NCBI RefSeq assembly: GCF_014203665.1 | Contig: NZ_JACHJN010000009.1 | Span: 290,124-354,123 of the forward strand | Source of the DNA: Saccharothrix tamanrassetensis | GTDB lineage: Bacteria; Actinomycetota; Actinomycetes; Mycobacteriales; Pseudonocardiaceae | Reading direction: 5' to 3' | Length of the DNA stretch: 64,000 nt | Shown: positions 44,455-53,886 of the stretch, piece after piece | Position numbering within the stretch: the stretch's first letter is position 1 | Layout: each line of letters begins with the position of its first letter | The notes under the pieces: model-generated | Seen by the model: only the letters and a program-made list of their open reading frames with translations | The model's database searches: none | What the model was told of the DNA's origin: nothing | Program-made: the position numbers and the translations under genes

Positions 44455-44642
44455 ACCGACAGATCCAACCCAAGTGGCACACGGTCGCGGAAGTCGCGGC
44501 GATGCTCGGTTACGGCCTGTCCAAGACCAAGATGCTTGTTGCCTCCGGCCGGATTCGTTCCATCAAGGACGGCGGAAACCGTCGCATCCTTCCCGAATGG
44601 GTGGATGCCTACGTGAACCAGCGGGTAGAGGAGGCGGCCTGA
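44451..44642 (+). CDS. Excisionase (Xis), MerR-like helix-turn-helix
   Basis: The 63-residue basic protein has the excisionase winged-helix pattern HTVAEVAAMLGYGLSKTKML followed by VASGRIRSIKDGGNRRILPE. Xis bends DNA near att and directs integrase to excision. The ATG has GAGGAGG upstream. It overlaps rep by ATGA and is followed one base later by int, giving one rep-xis-int unit. Confidence 0.9.
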   Translation: MNRQIQPKWHTVAEVAAMLGYGLSKTKMLVASGRIRSIKDGGNRRILPEWVDAYVNQRVEEAA

Positions 44643-44643
44643 C

Positions 44644-45876
44644 ATGGCTGGAAAGGCGCGCGAGAATGGGGAAGGGTCGATCTTTCCGTACCGCAATGGG
44701 TACGGAGCTTACGCCTGGGTGACGACGCCGGCCGGTGAGCGCAAGCGCAAGTACGTGTACGGCAAGGACCGAGAAGTCGTCCACGCGAAGTGGATCAAGC
44801 TTCTGGGCGAAGCGGAGGCCGGTCCAGTCGTGACCTCCAAGCCCAAAGTCGGGTCGTTTCTGCTGCGCTGGCTTGAGGAGGTCGTCAAGCCGAATCTCGC
44901 TCCACTGACCTACGCGACCAACGAAACCTTCGTTCGGCTCTACATCATCCCGGCGCTCGGCGACTTGACTTTCGCCAAGCTCACCATCGACAAGGCGCAG
45001 AAGTGGATGAACAAGTTGGCGACAACCTGCCAATGCTGCGCTCAGGGTAAAGATGCCCGGCGCGATGTGAAGAAACAACGATGCTGCGCCAAAGGGAACT
45101 GCTGCGGACAGTTGTTGAGTTCCAGAAGCCTGTCCGATGTCAGGGCCTGTCTCCGTAATGCGCTGTCCGAGGCGATGCGTCAGGAGCTGGTCTCTCGCAA
45201 CGCTGCATCGCTGATCAAGATTCCCAAAGTCAGCAAACGGCAACGGCGGCGGAAGCGGAAACGGTGGTCGGCTGAGCAGGCGAAGGCATTCCTGCTCTCG
45301 GCGAGACAAGACGGCGACCCGCTGTATGCCGCGTATGTGTTGATTGTGGTCCAAGCCCTGCGCAAGGGAGAAGCACTCGGCGTCACGGTCGATGCGGTCG
45401 ACCTCGAAGACCACGAGCTGGATGTCAACCTTCAGCTTCAGCGGGTCGGGCGGCAGCTACTGCACCGGGAGACCAAGACGGAAGCGTCAGACGACACCTT
45501 GCCGCTGACTCCCTTGGCAGTGGCAGCCCTGACCGAACGGGCTGTACGGCGGGAACTGGACCGGAAGAACGCGGGGGAGGCCTGGCAGGAGACGGGTCTG
45601 ATGTTCACCACGCGGTTCGGAACGCCGATCGAGCCGCGCAACTTCAACCGATCGTGGAACGCACGGTGCGACAAGGCGGGCGTCCCTCGGATCACCGTGC
45701 ACGACGGCCGGCGGAGCTGTGGGTCGCTGCTGGTGGAGTTGGATGTACACCCTCGGGTGATCATGAAGATCCTGCGGCACGCCCAGATGCAGGTGACGAT
45801 GGAGATCTACGCGGAGGTGTCCACGGACGTCACGCGGGCGGCTCTCAGGAAGCTCAGCGACAGCCTGGGCGGCTAG
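44644..45876 (+). CDS. int: Tyrosine recombinase integrase of the element
   Basis: The 410-residue integrase has an N-terminal arm-binding domain, a core-binding domain, and a catalytic domain with R240, H353 and R356 (in HDGRR), H379 and nucleophile Y389. A cysteine-rich insertion with seven Cys between residues 129 and 154 interrupts the core-binding domain and may bind metal; similar insertions occur in other actinomycete integrases. It ends 67 bases before the right att, the expected arrangement for site-specific insertion into tRNA-Pro. Confidence 0.94.
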   Translation: MAGKARENGEGSIFPYRNGYGAYAWVTTPAGERKRKYVYGKDREVVHAKWIKLLGEAEAGPVVTSKPKVGSFLLRWLEEVVKPNLAPLTYATNETFVRLYIIPALGDLTFAKLTIDKAQKWMNKLATTCQCCAQGKDARRDVKKQRCCAKGNCCGQLLSSRSLSDVRACLRNALSEAMRQELVSRNAASLIKIPKVSKRQRRRKRKRWSAEQAKAFLLSARQDGDPLYAAYVLIVVQALRKGEALGVTVDAVDLEDHELDVNLQLQRVGRQLLHRETKTEASDDTLPLTPLAVAALTERAVRRELDRKNAGEAWQETGLMFTTRFGTPIEPRNFNRSWNARCDKAGVPRITVHDGRRSCGSLLVELDVHPRVIMKILRHAQMQVTMEIYAEVSTDVTRAALRKLSDSLGG

Positions 45877-45888
45877 GCCTCAGGTCCT

Positions 45889-45908
45889 GCTGTACTTCGC
45901 TGCTGTAC
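45889..45908. repeat. GCTGTAC repeat near the right att
   Basis: GCTGTACTTCGCTGCTGTAC is identical to 27090-27109. It lies between the int stop and the right att. It is a candidate integrase arm-type site. Confidence 0.55.
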
Positions 45909-45915
45909 AGACGAC

Positions 45916-45943
45916 TCAGGGCCTGTCCAAAACCACAATGGAC

Positions 45944-45952
<9 letters not shown>
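45916..45952. terminator. Terminator shared by int and tRNA-Pro
   Basis: Arms 45916-45928 and 45940-45952 are perfect 13-base complements with an 11-base loop. They lie between the convergent int gene and the tRNA gene. The stem base is shared with the hairpin at 26920-26955. Confidence 0.8.
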
Positions 45953-46032
<80 letters not shown>

Positions 46033-46056
46033 GCTTGGGATCGAACGAGGAGAACT

Positions 46057-47016
46057 CTACCTGACGTTCCCGCCCACTCCGAACCGGGTATCCCTTTCCG
46101 CCCCCGACGCGCTCTGACCTGCGTCGACAGCACGTGGCACGAGGGTGAGGAGGCTGGCTTCCGGGGGGCACGCGAAGCGGACCGGGGCGTAGGGGGAGGT
46201 GCCGAGGCCGGCTGAGACGTTCAGCCACATGTGCGCACCCCAGCGGGAGACGCCGCGGGCGCGGGAGCGGTCGAGGTCGCAGTTCGTCACGATGGCGCCG
46301 TAGCCCGGCACGCGGAGCTGGCCGCCGTGGGTGTGGCCGGCCAGGACGAGGTCGTAGCCGTCGGCCGCGAACGGGTCGAGGACTCGTGGTTCCGGAGAAT
46401 GTGTGACGCCCAACCGCAGGGACGCAGACGGAACCGCGCCGGCGATGTCCTGGTAGCGGTCGCGTTTCAGGTGGGGGTCGTCCAGGCCTGCCGCGAACAC
46501 CGACTGGCCGGCCACGGTGAACGCTTGCCGCACGTGCGTCAGGTCGAGCCAGCCGCGTTCGATCATCGCCGCGCGCAGGTCCCGCCACGGCAGCGGGATG
46601 CCGTGGACGCGCTTGGTCTTCGCGGACGGCAGCAGGTAGCGCGCCGGGTTCTTCGGGCGGGGCGCGAAGTAGTCGTTGCTGCCGAACACGAACACACCGG
46701 GGCGGTTCAGCAGGGGGCCCAGCGCGCGGATGACGGCGGGCACGGCCTGCTTGTGCGCGAGGTTGTCGCCGGTGTTGACGACGAGGTCCGGTTCGAGCTC
46801 GTCCAGGGCCGCCACCCACCGCTGCTTCGACCGCTGGCCCGGCAGCATGTGCAGGTCCGAGATGTGCAGCACGCGCAACGGCGCGGAACCGGGCGCGAGC
46901 ACCGGCACGGTGGCCTCGCGCAGGGTCCAGTGCCGGCGTTCGATCCCCGTCGCGTAGGCGAGCGTGGCCGTGCCGATGGCGGTCGTGGCGAGCAGGGTGC
47001 GGCCGAGCGTGTTCAC
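46057..47016 (-). CDS. Metallophosphoesterase with N-terminal membrane segment
   Basis: The 319-residue calcineurin-like phosphoesterase has metal motifs HISDLHM, NTGDN, GSND (the usual GNH[DE] position has Ser-Asn-Asp), VTHSPE and GHTHGGQ. A hydrophobic N-terminal stretch (residues 5-22) suggests membrane attachment. The GTG at 47016 is chosen; no strong ribosome site is visible. Its place near PonA2 and WhiB4-like genes matches mycobacterial Rv3683, a conserved neighbour of unknown substrate. Confidence 0.9.
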   Translation of the reverse strand: MNTLGRTLLATTAIGTATLAYATGIERRHWTLREATVPVLAPGSAPLRVLHISDLHMLPGQRSKQRWVAALDELEPDLVVNTGDNLAHKQAVPAVIRALGPLLNRPGVFVFGSNDYFAPRPKNPARYLLPSAKTKRVHGIPLPWRDLRAAMIERGWLDLTHVRQAFTVAGQSVFAAGLDDPHLKRDRYQDIAGAVPSASLRLGVTHSPEPRVLDPFAADGYDLVLAGHTHGGQLRVPGYGAIVTNCDLDRSRARGVSRWGAHMWLNVSAGLGTSPYAPVRFACPPEASLLTLVPRAVDAGQSASGAERDTRFGVGGNVR

Positions 47017-47080
47017 ACACCCGAGGGTAGGGGGTTGACCGATTCGGGGCGCAGCGCGGTGCCCGGTAACGTTTGCCCAC

Positions 47081-47548
47081 ATGGCAGAGCTGAAGGCGCG
47101 GTTGCAGGCGGATCTGACGGCGTCGATCAAGAACCGGGAGACGGTCCGGGCGGGTGCGCTGCGCATGACGCTGGCCGCGATCACCACCGAAGAAGTCTCC
47201 GGGAAGGCCGCGCGCGAGCTCTCCGACGACGAGGTGCTGAAGGTCATCACCCGCGAGGTGAAGAAGCGGCGGGAGGCCGCCGAGGCGTTCGCGGGCGCGG
47301 GCCGCGCCGAGCAGGCCGAGCTGGAGCAGTCCGAGTCGACGGTGCTGGAGGCCTACCTGCCCGCGCAGCTGGACGACGCCGAGCTGAGCGCGCTGGTGGA
47401 CGCGGCGGTCGCCGAGGTCGCCGGGCAGTCGGGCGAGCAGCCGGGGCAGCGGCAGATGGGCCAGGTCATGAAGCTGGTCAACGCCAAGGTCGCGGGCCGC
47501 GCCGAGGGCGGCCGGGTCGCGGCCGCGGTCAAGGCGAAGCTGGCCTAG
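47081..47548 (+). CDS. GatB/YqeY domain protein
   Basis: The 155-residue YqeY-like protein has ELKARLQADLTASIKNRE at the N-terminus, typical of the tRNA-binding helical tail also found in GatB. YqeY proteins are small, stand-alone and of uncertain function; a link to transamidation of misacylated tRNA is inferred from the fold. TAACGT (47067-47072) ends 8 bases before the ATG, so the message may be leaderless. It is divergent from the phosphoesterase gene. Confidence 0.9.
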   Translation: MAELKARLQADLTASIKNRETVRAGALRMTLAAITTEEVSGKAARELSDDEVLKVITREVKKRREAAEAFAGAGRAEQAELEQSESTVLEAYLPAQLDDAELSALVDAAVAEVAGQSGEQPGQRQMGQVMKLVNAKVAGRAEGGRVAAAVKAKLA

Positions 47549-47667
47549 GGACGCGGCTGCCGCCGGCCCTCTCAGCGCCGACACCGGACCCCTCTCAGGG
47601 CAGACACCGGCCCGGGTGGTGGTCCGAGCCCCTCAGGGACGCCAGGTCCGACGAGCGAGCGCCAGAG

Positions 47668-47792
47668 CGCACTCCTACGGCCATCGGCGATGTGCGGCCG
47701 GTGGCCGTAGGGGCGCAACGCTGTCGGGCCGGTGGCCGTAGGAGTGCGACGGTGTCAGGCCGGTGGCCGTAGGAGTGCGACGGTGTCAGGCC
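47668..47792. repeat. Three 31-bp tandem repeats with an upstream inverted copy
   Basis: The unit beginning GGTGGCCGTAGG occurs at 47700-47730, 47731-47761 and 47762-47792; the last two are identical and the first differs at several bases. CGCACTCCTACGGCCA (47668-47683) is the reverse complement of the core of the unit. The array can thus form alternative hairpins between the convergent yqeY and ponA2 3' ends. Confidence 0.8.
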
Positions 47793-47808
47793 GCCGGCAG
47801 GTCCGCGA

Positions 47809-50265
47809 TCAGCGGCCACCTGGCGGGTCGGTGGGCAGGGTCACCTGTGGTGGCTCGGTCGGACGGCCGGTGTCCGGTGGTGTCTCGCTCGGTGGTGGGG
47901 GCTGTGCGGTGGTGTCGGCCGGCTGCGGCGGCGGGACGTAGCCCGTCGACACGAGCAACGTCACGACCGTGCCGCGCAGGGCGCTGCCGCGCGGTGTCTG
48001 GCTGACCACGGTCCCCTTCGGCTGCTCCGAGTTCCGGTTCGAGGTGGTGACCTTGTAGCCGGCCTCCTCGAGGATCCTGGTGGCGTCGTTGACGTTCTTG
48101 CCGACCACCTCGGGGATCTGGATCTCCTTGCCGCCCTTGCGGTAGCGCTCCTCCACCGGTGGCAGGTCGCGGTTCGGGAGTCCTTCGTGGACCTTCGTCA
48201 TGGTGTCGAACCACGTCTTCGCGGGCACGGTGCCGCCGTAGATGTCACCCTCGCCGCAGAGCCTCGGCGGTCCGCCGTTCACGCAGATGCCGCGCGGCGT
48301 GGTGCCGTCGTTGAAGGTCTGGACCGAACCCGCGTAGTCCATGGTCGCGCCGATGAACGCCGCCGACTTGTACTCCTCGGTCGTGCCGGTCTTGCCGAGC
48401 ATCGGCCTGGCCCACTTGAACTCCTTGGCCGCCGCCGCCGCCGTGCCGCGGTCCTGGTCGTCCTTGCTCATCCCGACCGCCAGGCCGTTCGCCAGGCCCT
48501 CGGCGACCACCTGCTCGCACGGCGCCTCGTTGACCGGGACCTGCTTCCCGTTGCGGTCCATCACCTTCGCGATCGGGGTCGGCGGGCACCAGACGCCGCC
48601 GCTCATGATGGTCGCCGCGACGTTCGCCAGTTCCAGGGTGCTGACCGGGGCGGGGCTCAGCGTGAACGAGGCGTTGCCGCCGTTGGCCTTGTAGTACTCG
48701 GTCTGCGACACGCGCAGCGCCTTGTCCTTGGCCTTCGGGTCCGGGCGGGTGCCGGCGATGTTGGTCGCCATCGTCTCGCGCATCCCGAGCCGGGAAGCCA
48801 TGTCCACCACGGGGTCCATGCCCAGCTGCTCTTCCAGGATCACGAAGCCGGTGTTGGGCGAGGTCTGCAGCGCGGTCTGCAACGACATCTGCGACGGGTA
48901 GTTGGAGTTCGAGTTCCCCAGGCAGTACCAACGGGTGTCGGGTTCGCCGGTGGACGGGCACCTCGCGCCGCCGCCCTTGAACACCCGTGACACGTAGGAG
49001 TTCGGCGTGGCCATCGTGTTGTCGATGCCCATGCCCTTCTCCAGCGCCGCCGCCGCCGTGAACACCTTGTAGATGCTGCCCGCGCCGAACTTGTTCTCCA
49101 CGCCCGAAGGCAGGTCGTACGTGGTCTGGAACTCGTCCGCCTTCAGGCCGTAGTCGCGGTTCGCGACCAGCGACACCACCTCGTGCCGCTCCCGTCCCGG
49201 ACGCACGATCGCCATCGTGTTCGCGATGCCCTCGGTGGTCTTGGCGACCTGCGCCTCGGCGGACTCCTTGGCCTGCCGGGTGATGTTGCGGTCCAACGTG
49301 GTCTGGATCGTGTAGCCGCCGTTCCGGATCTGCTCCAGGCTGAAACCGTTGCGCTCCAAGTACGTCAAGACGTACGAGCAGAAGAACCCGTTCTCCGGGC
49401 CGGCTCCGATGCAGCCGTTCGGCGGCGTCCGCACCGGGTTCGCCAGCCCCAGCGGCTCCTTCTTGGCGGCCTCGGCGGCGTCGCGGGACAGCTTGTCGTT
49501 CTCCACCATCTTGTCGATGACCTGGTTGCGCCGCTCCAGCGCCTTCTCCGGGAACGCCTCCGGGTTGAGCGCCGACGGGCTGTTGACCATCCCGGCGAGC
49601 ATCGCCGCCTGCGGCACGGTCAGCGCGTCCGGTGTGGTGTTGAAGTACGCCTGGGACGCCGCCGCGATGCCGTAGATCGTCGAGCCGAACGGCACCACGT
49701 TGAGGTACCGGGCGAGGATCTCCTCCTTGCCCAGTTTGCGTTCGAGTTGCAGAGAGATGCGCGCTTCACGCGCTTTTCGAGCGATTGTCTGCTCTTGTGC
49801 CTTCTGCTGCTCGACCTGGTTATTCCGCGCGACAACGTGCACGAGGTAGTTCTTCACGTATTGCTGCGTGAGCGTGGAGGCACCCTGCGTGACCGCACCG
49901 CTGAACTGGTTGGTGAGCCCGGCGCGGATCGTGCCGCGCCAGTCCACGCCCTCGTGTTCGTAGAAGCGCCGATCTTCGACCGAGATGAGAGCCGCCTTCA
50001 TCGACGCGGCGATCTTCTCGGGTGGGGTCAGCACCCGGTACTGGTCGTACAGGTACGCGATCGGCGCCCCGTCCTTGTCCGTGATCGTGGAGATCAACGG
50101 GGGGTCGGTGGTCACCAGATCTGCGGAGATGCTGTCCACCGTGTCGCTGGCTCTGTTCGACACCAACCCCAGCGAGCCCACGACAGGGAACATCATGCCC
50201 GCCAGCAGTACGCCGGCCAGCAGACACAGTCCGAGCAGTTTCAGCACGCCGTTCCTGGCTCGCAT
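47809..50265 (-). CDS. ponA2: Bifunctional class A penicillin-binding protein, PonA2-like
   Basis: The 818-residue protein has a membrane anchor (about 8-30), a glycosyltransferase domain with EDRRFYEHEGVDWRG, and a transpeptidase domain with SIYK (catalytic Ser), SNSN and KTGTTEEYK. One C-terminal PASTA domain (IQIPEVVGKNVNDATRILEE) and a Pro-rich tail complete it. It polymerises and cross-links peptidoglycan. I chose the ATG at 50265; an ATG at 50319 adds 18 residues. Divergence from a WhiB4-like gene is the mycobacterial ponA2-whiB4 arrangement. Confidence 0.93.
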   Translation of the reverse strand: MRARNGVLKLLGLCLLAGVLLAGMMFPVVGSLGLVSNRASDTVDSISADLVTTDPPLISTITDKDGAPIAYLYDQYRVLTPPEKIAASMKAALISVEDRRFYEHEGVDWRGTIRAGLTNQFSGAVTQGASTLTQQYVKNYLVHVVARNNQVEQQKAQEQTIARKAREARISLQLERKLGKEEILARYLNVVPFGSTIYGIAAASQAYFNTTPDALTVPQAAMLAGMVNSPSALNPEAFPEKALERRNQVIDKMVENDKLSRDAAEAAKKEPLGLANPVRTPPNGCIGAGPENGFFCSYVLTYLERNGFSLEQIRNGGYTIQTTLDRNITRQAKESAEAQVAKTTEGIANTMAIVRPGRERHEVVSLVANRDYGLKADEFQTTYDLPSGVENKFGAGSIYKVFTAAAALEKGMGIDNTMATPNSYVSRVFKGGGARCPSTGEPDTRWYCLGNSNSNYPSQMSLQTALQTSPNTGFVILEEQLGMDPVVDMASRLGMRETMATNIAGTRPDPKAKDKALRVSQTEYYKANGGNASFTLSPAPVSTLELANVAATIMSGGVWCPPTPIAKVMDRNGKQVPVNEAPCEQVVAEGLANGLAVGMSKDDQDRGTAAAAAKEFKWARPMLGKTGTTEEYKSAAFIGATMDYAGSVQTFNDGTTPRGICVNGGPPRLCGEGDIYGGTVPAKTWFDTMTKVHEGLPNRDLPPVEERYRKGGKEIQIPEVVGKNVNDATRILEEAGYKVTTSNRNSEQPKGTVVSQTPRGSALRGTVVTLLVSTGYVPPPQPADTTAQPPPPSETPPDTGRPTEPPQVTLPTDPPGGR

Positions 50266-50328
50266 GCAGGTCAGCGTACGCGGCACCTGATCGGGTGATC
50301 GGCATCGCGCAACCTTCATTACTCAGGA

Positions 50329-50344
50329 TGAGTACTCGTACTCA
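50329..50344. promoter_or_regulatory. Inverted repeat in the ponA2-whiB4 intergenic region
   Basis: TGAGTAC-TC-GTACTCA is a perfect 7-base inverted repeat just upstream of the longest ponA2 start. It is the only clear dyad in the 205-base divergent promoter region and may be an operator. Confidence 0.45.
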
Positions 50345-50524
50345 AGACAGGTAACAGGTGGGCAACCCAGGGTTGGAGGTGGAACCAGAAGGCTCTACAG
50401 TCCGTCACTGTCCAAGACAGCAGCCGTCGGCGCGACCACTCGAGTGGGGAGCCTACGGCATCCGCGGCAGGGGTGTGGCGGATTTAAAAAGTGTCTGGGC
50501 ACTGTGTGAACCGAGGTGGGGGTT

Positions 50525-50815
50525 ATGCAGCAGCAGGGGGATTGGCGGATCAAGGCCTCGTGCCGTGATGAGGAGCCGGACCAGCTCTTCGTCCGCGGTG
50601 CGGAGCAGCGCAAGGCCAAGGTGGTGTGCCTGGGATGCCCGGTGCGCACCGAGTGCCTTGCCGAGGCACTGGACAACCGGATCGAGTTCGGGGTCTGGGG
50701 CGGGATGACGGAACGGGAGCGCCGGGCGCTGCTTCGGCGGCGGCCCGACGTCACGTCCTGGCACGAGCTCCTGGACACCGCGCGCCAGGAGCACCACGAG
50801 GAGAAAGTCGGCTAG
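50525..50815 (+). CDS. WhiB-like regulator, WhiB4/WblA ortholog
   Basis: The 96-residue Wbl protein has cluster cysteines in KASCRD and VVCLGCPVRTEC, the turn FGVWGGMTERERR and a short C-terminal tail. Synteny with a PonA2-like PBP on one side and two ArsA-like ATPases on the other identifies it as the WhiB4 (mycobacteria) / WblA (Streptomyces) group, which controls redox responses and development. The ATG at 50525 follows GAGGTGGGGG. Confidence 0.92.
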   Translation: MQQQGDWRIKASCRDEEPDQLFVRGAEQRKAKVVCLGCPVRTECLAEALDNRIEFGVWGGMTERERRALLRRRPDVTSWHELLDTARQEHHEEKVG

Positions 50816-50834
50816 CCGGGTGCCGGTGGGCTAG

Positions 50835-51956
50835 TCACTCGCCCGCCAACCGCCGGCCGATCTCGTGCAGGCCGTCCAGGTCGTGCACGTCGGCGGGCAG
50901 CGCGGGCACACCGACGAGCGGAACACCGGGGTGCGCGCGGGTGAACCGCGCGAGCAGTCGCTTCTCCCGATCGGCGACGGCGGCGCGGTCCGCGTGCACC
51001 CGCAGTACAGCGGCGGCCAACGGGGCGTCCCCCGAACGCTCCAACCGGTCCGCTGCCGCGAGCGCGCCCGGTGCGGGCAGGGAGGCCAGCACCGGGTGCG
51101 TACGATTGGCGACCAAACCATTGATCGGCATACGTTCTGCCGACAGACGGTCTACGAAGTAGCTGGCCTCGCGCAGCGCGTCCGGCTCGGCCGCGGCGAT
51201 CACCAGGAACCCGGTGCCGGGTGATCGCAGCAGGTCGTAGGTGGCCTGGGCGCGCTGCCGGAAGCCGCCGAACATGCTGTCGAACGCCTGTACGAACGTC
51301 GACGCGTCCTGCAGCAGCTGACCGCCGATGATGGTCGACACGGCCTTGGTGAACAGGCCGAAGCCCGCGCCGACGATCTTGCGGATGCCACGTCCACCCG
51401 CCCGCGCGGGCGCGGACAGCATCCGGATCAGCTTGCCGTCGAGCACGGTCGACAGCCGCTGCGGCGCGTCCAGGAAGTCCAGCGCGCTGCGGCTGGGCGG
51501 GGTGTCCACCACGATCAGGTCCCACTCGTCCTGCGCGACGAGCTGACCCAGCTTCTCCATCGCCATGTACTCCTGCGTGCCGGAGAACGACGTGGAGATC
51601 GTCTGGTAGAAGGGGTTCTGGAGGATCTGCTCGGCCCGCTCCCGGCCCGCGTGCTGCCACACCATGTCGTCGAACGTGCGACGCATGTCCAGCATCATCG
51701 CGTGCAGCTCGCCCTCGGGCTCGTAGCCGTCGACCCGCACCCGGCGCGGGTGGTTGTCCAGTTCGCGCAGGCCCAGCGACTGCGCCAGCCGGCGCGCCGG
51801 GTCGATGGTCAGCACGACCGCGCGGCGGCCCCGTTCGGCGGCCCGCACGGCGAGTGCGGCGGCTGTGGTCGTCTTGCCGACTCCGCCCGAGCCGCAGCAC
51901 ACCAACACCCTGGTCTCGGGGTTGTCGAGCAGGTGGTCGACGTCCAGGCGGTTCAT
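50835..51956 (-). CDS. ArsA/Get3-like ATPase, second gene of pair
   Basis: The 373-residue P-loop ATPase has [17 protein letters not shown] (about residues 20-36), switch I-like [13 protein letters not shown] and switch [17 protein letters not shown]. ArsA_ATPase family members of actinobacteria occur in pairs beside whiB4 and are annotated as anion-transporter ATPases; no arsenite pump is nearby, so a chaperone or targeting role is equally possible. Its ATG overlaps the stop of the first ATPase gene by four bases. Confidence 0.9.
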   Translation of the reverse strand: MNRLDVDHLLDNPETRVLVCCGSGGVGKTTTAAALAVRAAERGRRAVVLTIDPARRLAQSLGLRELDNHPRRVRVDGYEPEGELHAMMLDMRRTFDDMVWQHAGRERAEQILQNPFYQTISTSFSGTQEYMAMEKLGQLVAQDEWDLIVVDTPPSRSALDFLDAPQRLSTVLDGKLIRMLSAPARAGGRGIRKIVGAGFGLFTKAVSTIIGGQLLQDASTFVQAFDSMFGGFRQRAQATYDLLRSPGTGFLVIAAAEPDALREASYFVDRLSAERMPINGLVANRTHPVLASLPAPGALAAADRLERSGDAPLAAAVLRVHADRAAVADREKRLLARFTRAHPGVPLVGVPALPADVHDLDGLHEIGRRLAGE

Positions 51957-52945
51957 CGCACACCTCCTCCGACCAGCACCTCGGCCAACTCGTACAGGGC
52001 GGCCACGTCCACCCCGTCGGTCAGCTCGGGCAGCTCCACGGTCGGCAGGTCGGCCTCCGCGAGCAGCCCCTTGGCCTGCTCCTCCATCCGCACCCGGATG
52101 GCGTGCTCCACGGTCTGGTCGACCAGGCCGGTCAGCACCTCGTCGTCCACCTCCAGCCCGGCGGCCGCCAGACCGGTGCGCAGCCGCTCGGTGTCGACGC
52201 GCCCGGCCGCGGCGGCTTCGACGGACCGCGCGGGCAGCCGGGGCGCGCGCACCCGGTTCACGAACACCGCGCCCGGCCGCAGGTCGGCCGCGTCCAGCTC
52301 GGCCACCGCGTCCAGGGTCTCGCGCACCGGCATCTCCTCCAGCAGCGCGACGAGGTGCACCGCCGTGTCGCCGGAGTGCAGCAGCTTGACCACGCCGTCG
52401 CTCTGGCCCTTGATCGGCCCGACCTTGGCCAGGTCCGCCATCGCGCGGGTGACGTCCAGGAACCGCACCACCCGCCCGGTCGGCGGGGCGTCCAGCACCA
52501 CGGCGTCGTACTCGTGCCGCCCGGTCCTGCCCGCCCGCCGGACGCACTCCTTGACCTTGCCGGTGAGCAGCACGTCGCGCAGGCCCGGCGCGAGCGTGGT
52601 GGCGAACTCGATCGCCCCCATCTTGCGCAGCGTCCGCCCGGCGAAGCCCAGGTTGTAGAACATGTCCAGGTACTCCAGCAGCGCCGCCTCCGGGTCCACG
52701 GCCAGCGCGCGGACCTCGCCGCCGCCGGGCGCGGACGCGATGCGCTCCTCGGAGTACGGCAGCGGTGCGCGGTCGAAGAGCTGCGCGATGCCCTGCCGGT
52801 TCTCGACCTCCACCAGCAGCACCCGCCGCCCGCCGGTCGCCAGGGCGAGCGCGAGCGCGGCGGCCACGGTCGTCTTGCCGGTGCCGCCCTTGCCGGTGAC
52901 CACGTGCAGCCGGGCTCGGGAGAGTTCTTCGGTCCAGCCGTTCAC
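51953..52945 (-). CDS. ArsA/Get3-like ATPase, first gene of pair
   Basis: The 330-residue ATPase has [20 protein letters not shown] at residues 15-34 and [16 protein letters not shown] as switch II. It corresponds to mycobacterial Rv3679, with the overlapping gene as Rv3680, and the two products probably work together. The GTG start at 52945 is followed by [10 protein letters not shown]. Conserved membership in the whiB4 locus suggests a redox or envelope link. Confidence 0.9.
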   Translation of the reverse strand: MNGWTEELSRARLHVVTGKGGTGKTTVAAALALALATGGRRVLLVEVENRQGIAQLFDRAPLPYSEERIASAPGGGEVRALAVDPEAALLEYLDMFYNLGFAGRTLRKMGAIEFATTLAPGLRDVLLTGKVKECVRRAGRTGRHEYDAVVLDAPPTGRVVRFLDVTRAMADLAKVGPIKGQSDGVVKLLHSGDTAVHLVALLEEMPVRETLDAVAELDAADLRPGAVFVNRVRAPRLPARSVEAAAAGRVDTERLRTGLAAAGLEVDDEVLTGLVDQTVEHAIRVRMEEQAKGLLAEADLPTVELPELTDGVDVAALYELAEVLVGGGVR

Positions 52946-52988
52946 CAGGTCAGCCTATGCGCGCGCGGCTGAGACCCGCTGAACGCGG

Positions 52989-53240
52989 TCAATCCATCAT
53001 GGTGACGAAGGCCACCGCGATCGCGGTCGCCGCGACGATGCCCCAGGCGGCCACCGAGGGCAGCCAGTACGCGATGAGCAGGGCCACCACGGCGACCACG
53101 GCCAGCCCGATCAGGGCCGCCCGCCAGACGTCGGCGGACGTGCCGTGCCTGCGGTCACGGGCCTGCGCCATGCCGACGAGCACCATGATCAGCCCGCCCA
53201 GGACGAACGAGCCCGTCGCGACGATCCGCCACGTTTCCAC
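52989..53240 (-). CDS. Small membrane protein (83 aa)
   Basis: The product has hydrophobic segments at about residues 7-25, 42-60 and 63-80 with a basic loop (ARDRRHG). The GTG at 53240 starts it. No family was recognised. It lies 43 bases upstream of the ArsA-like operon on the same strand and may belong to it. Confidence 0.65.
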   Translation of the reverse strand: METWRIVATGSFVLGGLIMVLVGMAQARDRRHGTSADVWRAALIGLAVVAVVALLIAYWLPSVAAWGIVAATAIAVAFVTMMD

Positions 53241-53244
53241 GTGA

Positions 53245-53499
53245 TCAAAGTAGCGCCGAAGTGCGTGGTTGGGCAGGGTTCACCCAGACGAGGGTGGTCC
53301 GCACGTCGTCGCCCTCTTCGAAGTACCGCAACGCGCTCTCCGGGCTCGCGGTCAGCATCCTCAGGTCGCCGGAGGTGGACGCGACCTCGGCGTGGTCCTC
53401 GAACGCCATGCCCCAGGCGGCGATCCAGTCGTCCTCGTCGTCGGTCTGCACGACGGCGAACAGTTGGGGCGCCAGTCGTTCCACGTCGATCCCGGTCAT
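53245..53499 (-). CDS. Hypothetical protein, relative of the element-borne product at 34881-35219
   Basis: The 84-residue protein contains LAPQLFAVVQTDDEDDWIAA, then WGMAFEDHAEV and LRMLTASPESALRYF. These align with the element protein encoded at 34881-35219, showing a family present both on the chromosome and on the AICE. Function is unknown. It overlaps the upstream gene by four bases and sits beside an XRE/DUF397 cassette. Confidence 0.65.
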   Translation of the reverse strand: MTGIDVERLAPQLFAVVQTDDEDDWIAAWGMAFEDHAEVASTSGDLRMLTASPESALRYFEEGDDVRTTLVWVNPAQPRTSALL

Positions 53500-53759
53500 C
53501 CGTCCTCGTCCTCCCTGGTCCCGCCGATCTCGACGTGGCCCTCGACCACGACGTACCCCCTCGCCTCGGCCCACTTCATGGCCTGCCACCCGACGTCCAG
53601 CAGCACGACCCCGAGGTTGCGGGCCCACTGCTCGATGGGCTCGGTGTAGTCCGTGGTGCCGCGACCGCCGGACTCGTCCAGCACCCGCGCGATGAACCGC
53701 CTGCACTCGTCCAGCGCCCGCCCGGCCCCCGCCGCCATCTCCAACTCGTCGCGATCCAT
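53496..53759 (-). CDS. Hypothetical protein (87 aa) paired with the previous gene
   Basis: The ATG at 53759 starts a helical acidic protein (LEMAAGAGRALDECRRFIAR and IEQWARNLGVVLLDVG). No family was recognised. Its stop overlaps the start of the neighbouring gene (ATGA), and it is divergent from the XRE gene 128 bases away, so these genes may form a small regulated locus. Confidence 0.6.
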   Translation of the reverse strand: MDRDELEMAAGAGRALDECRRFIARVLDESGGRGTTDYTEPIEQWARNLGVVLLDVGWQAMKWAEARGYVVVEGHVEIGGTREDEDG

Positions 53760-53886
53760 CCCCGCCCCGTCCCCGGATTGCCTCGCCGCTGTGAGGACCC
53801 TAACATCTGCACTGTTCACTTCCTCGGCGTTCAGCCGGGTGATGTCCCGCGACGGAAAACTACGCAAAGTGAGAAGGTTGAGCTGA

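Noticed and set aside
47668..47792. A short CRISPR array
   Set aside because: Units are directly adjacent without spacers, one unit differs, and there are no cas genes; it is an ordinary tandem repeat.
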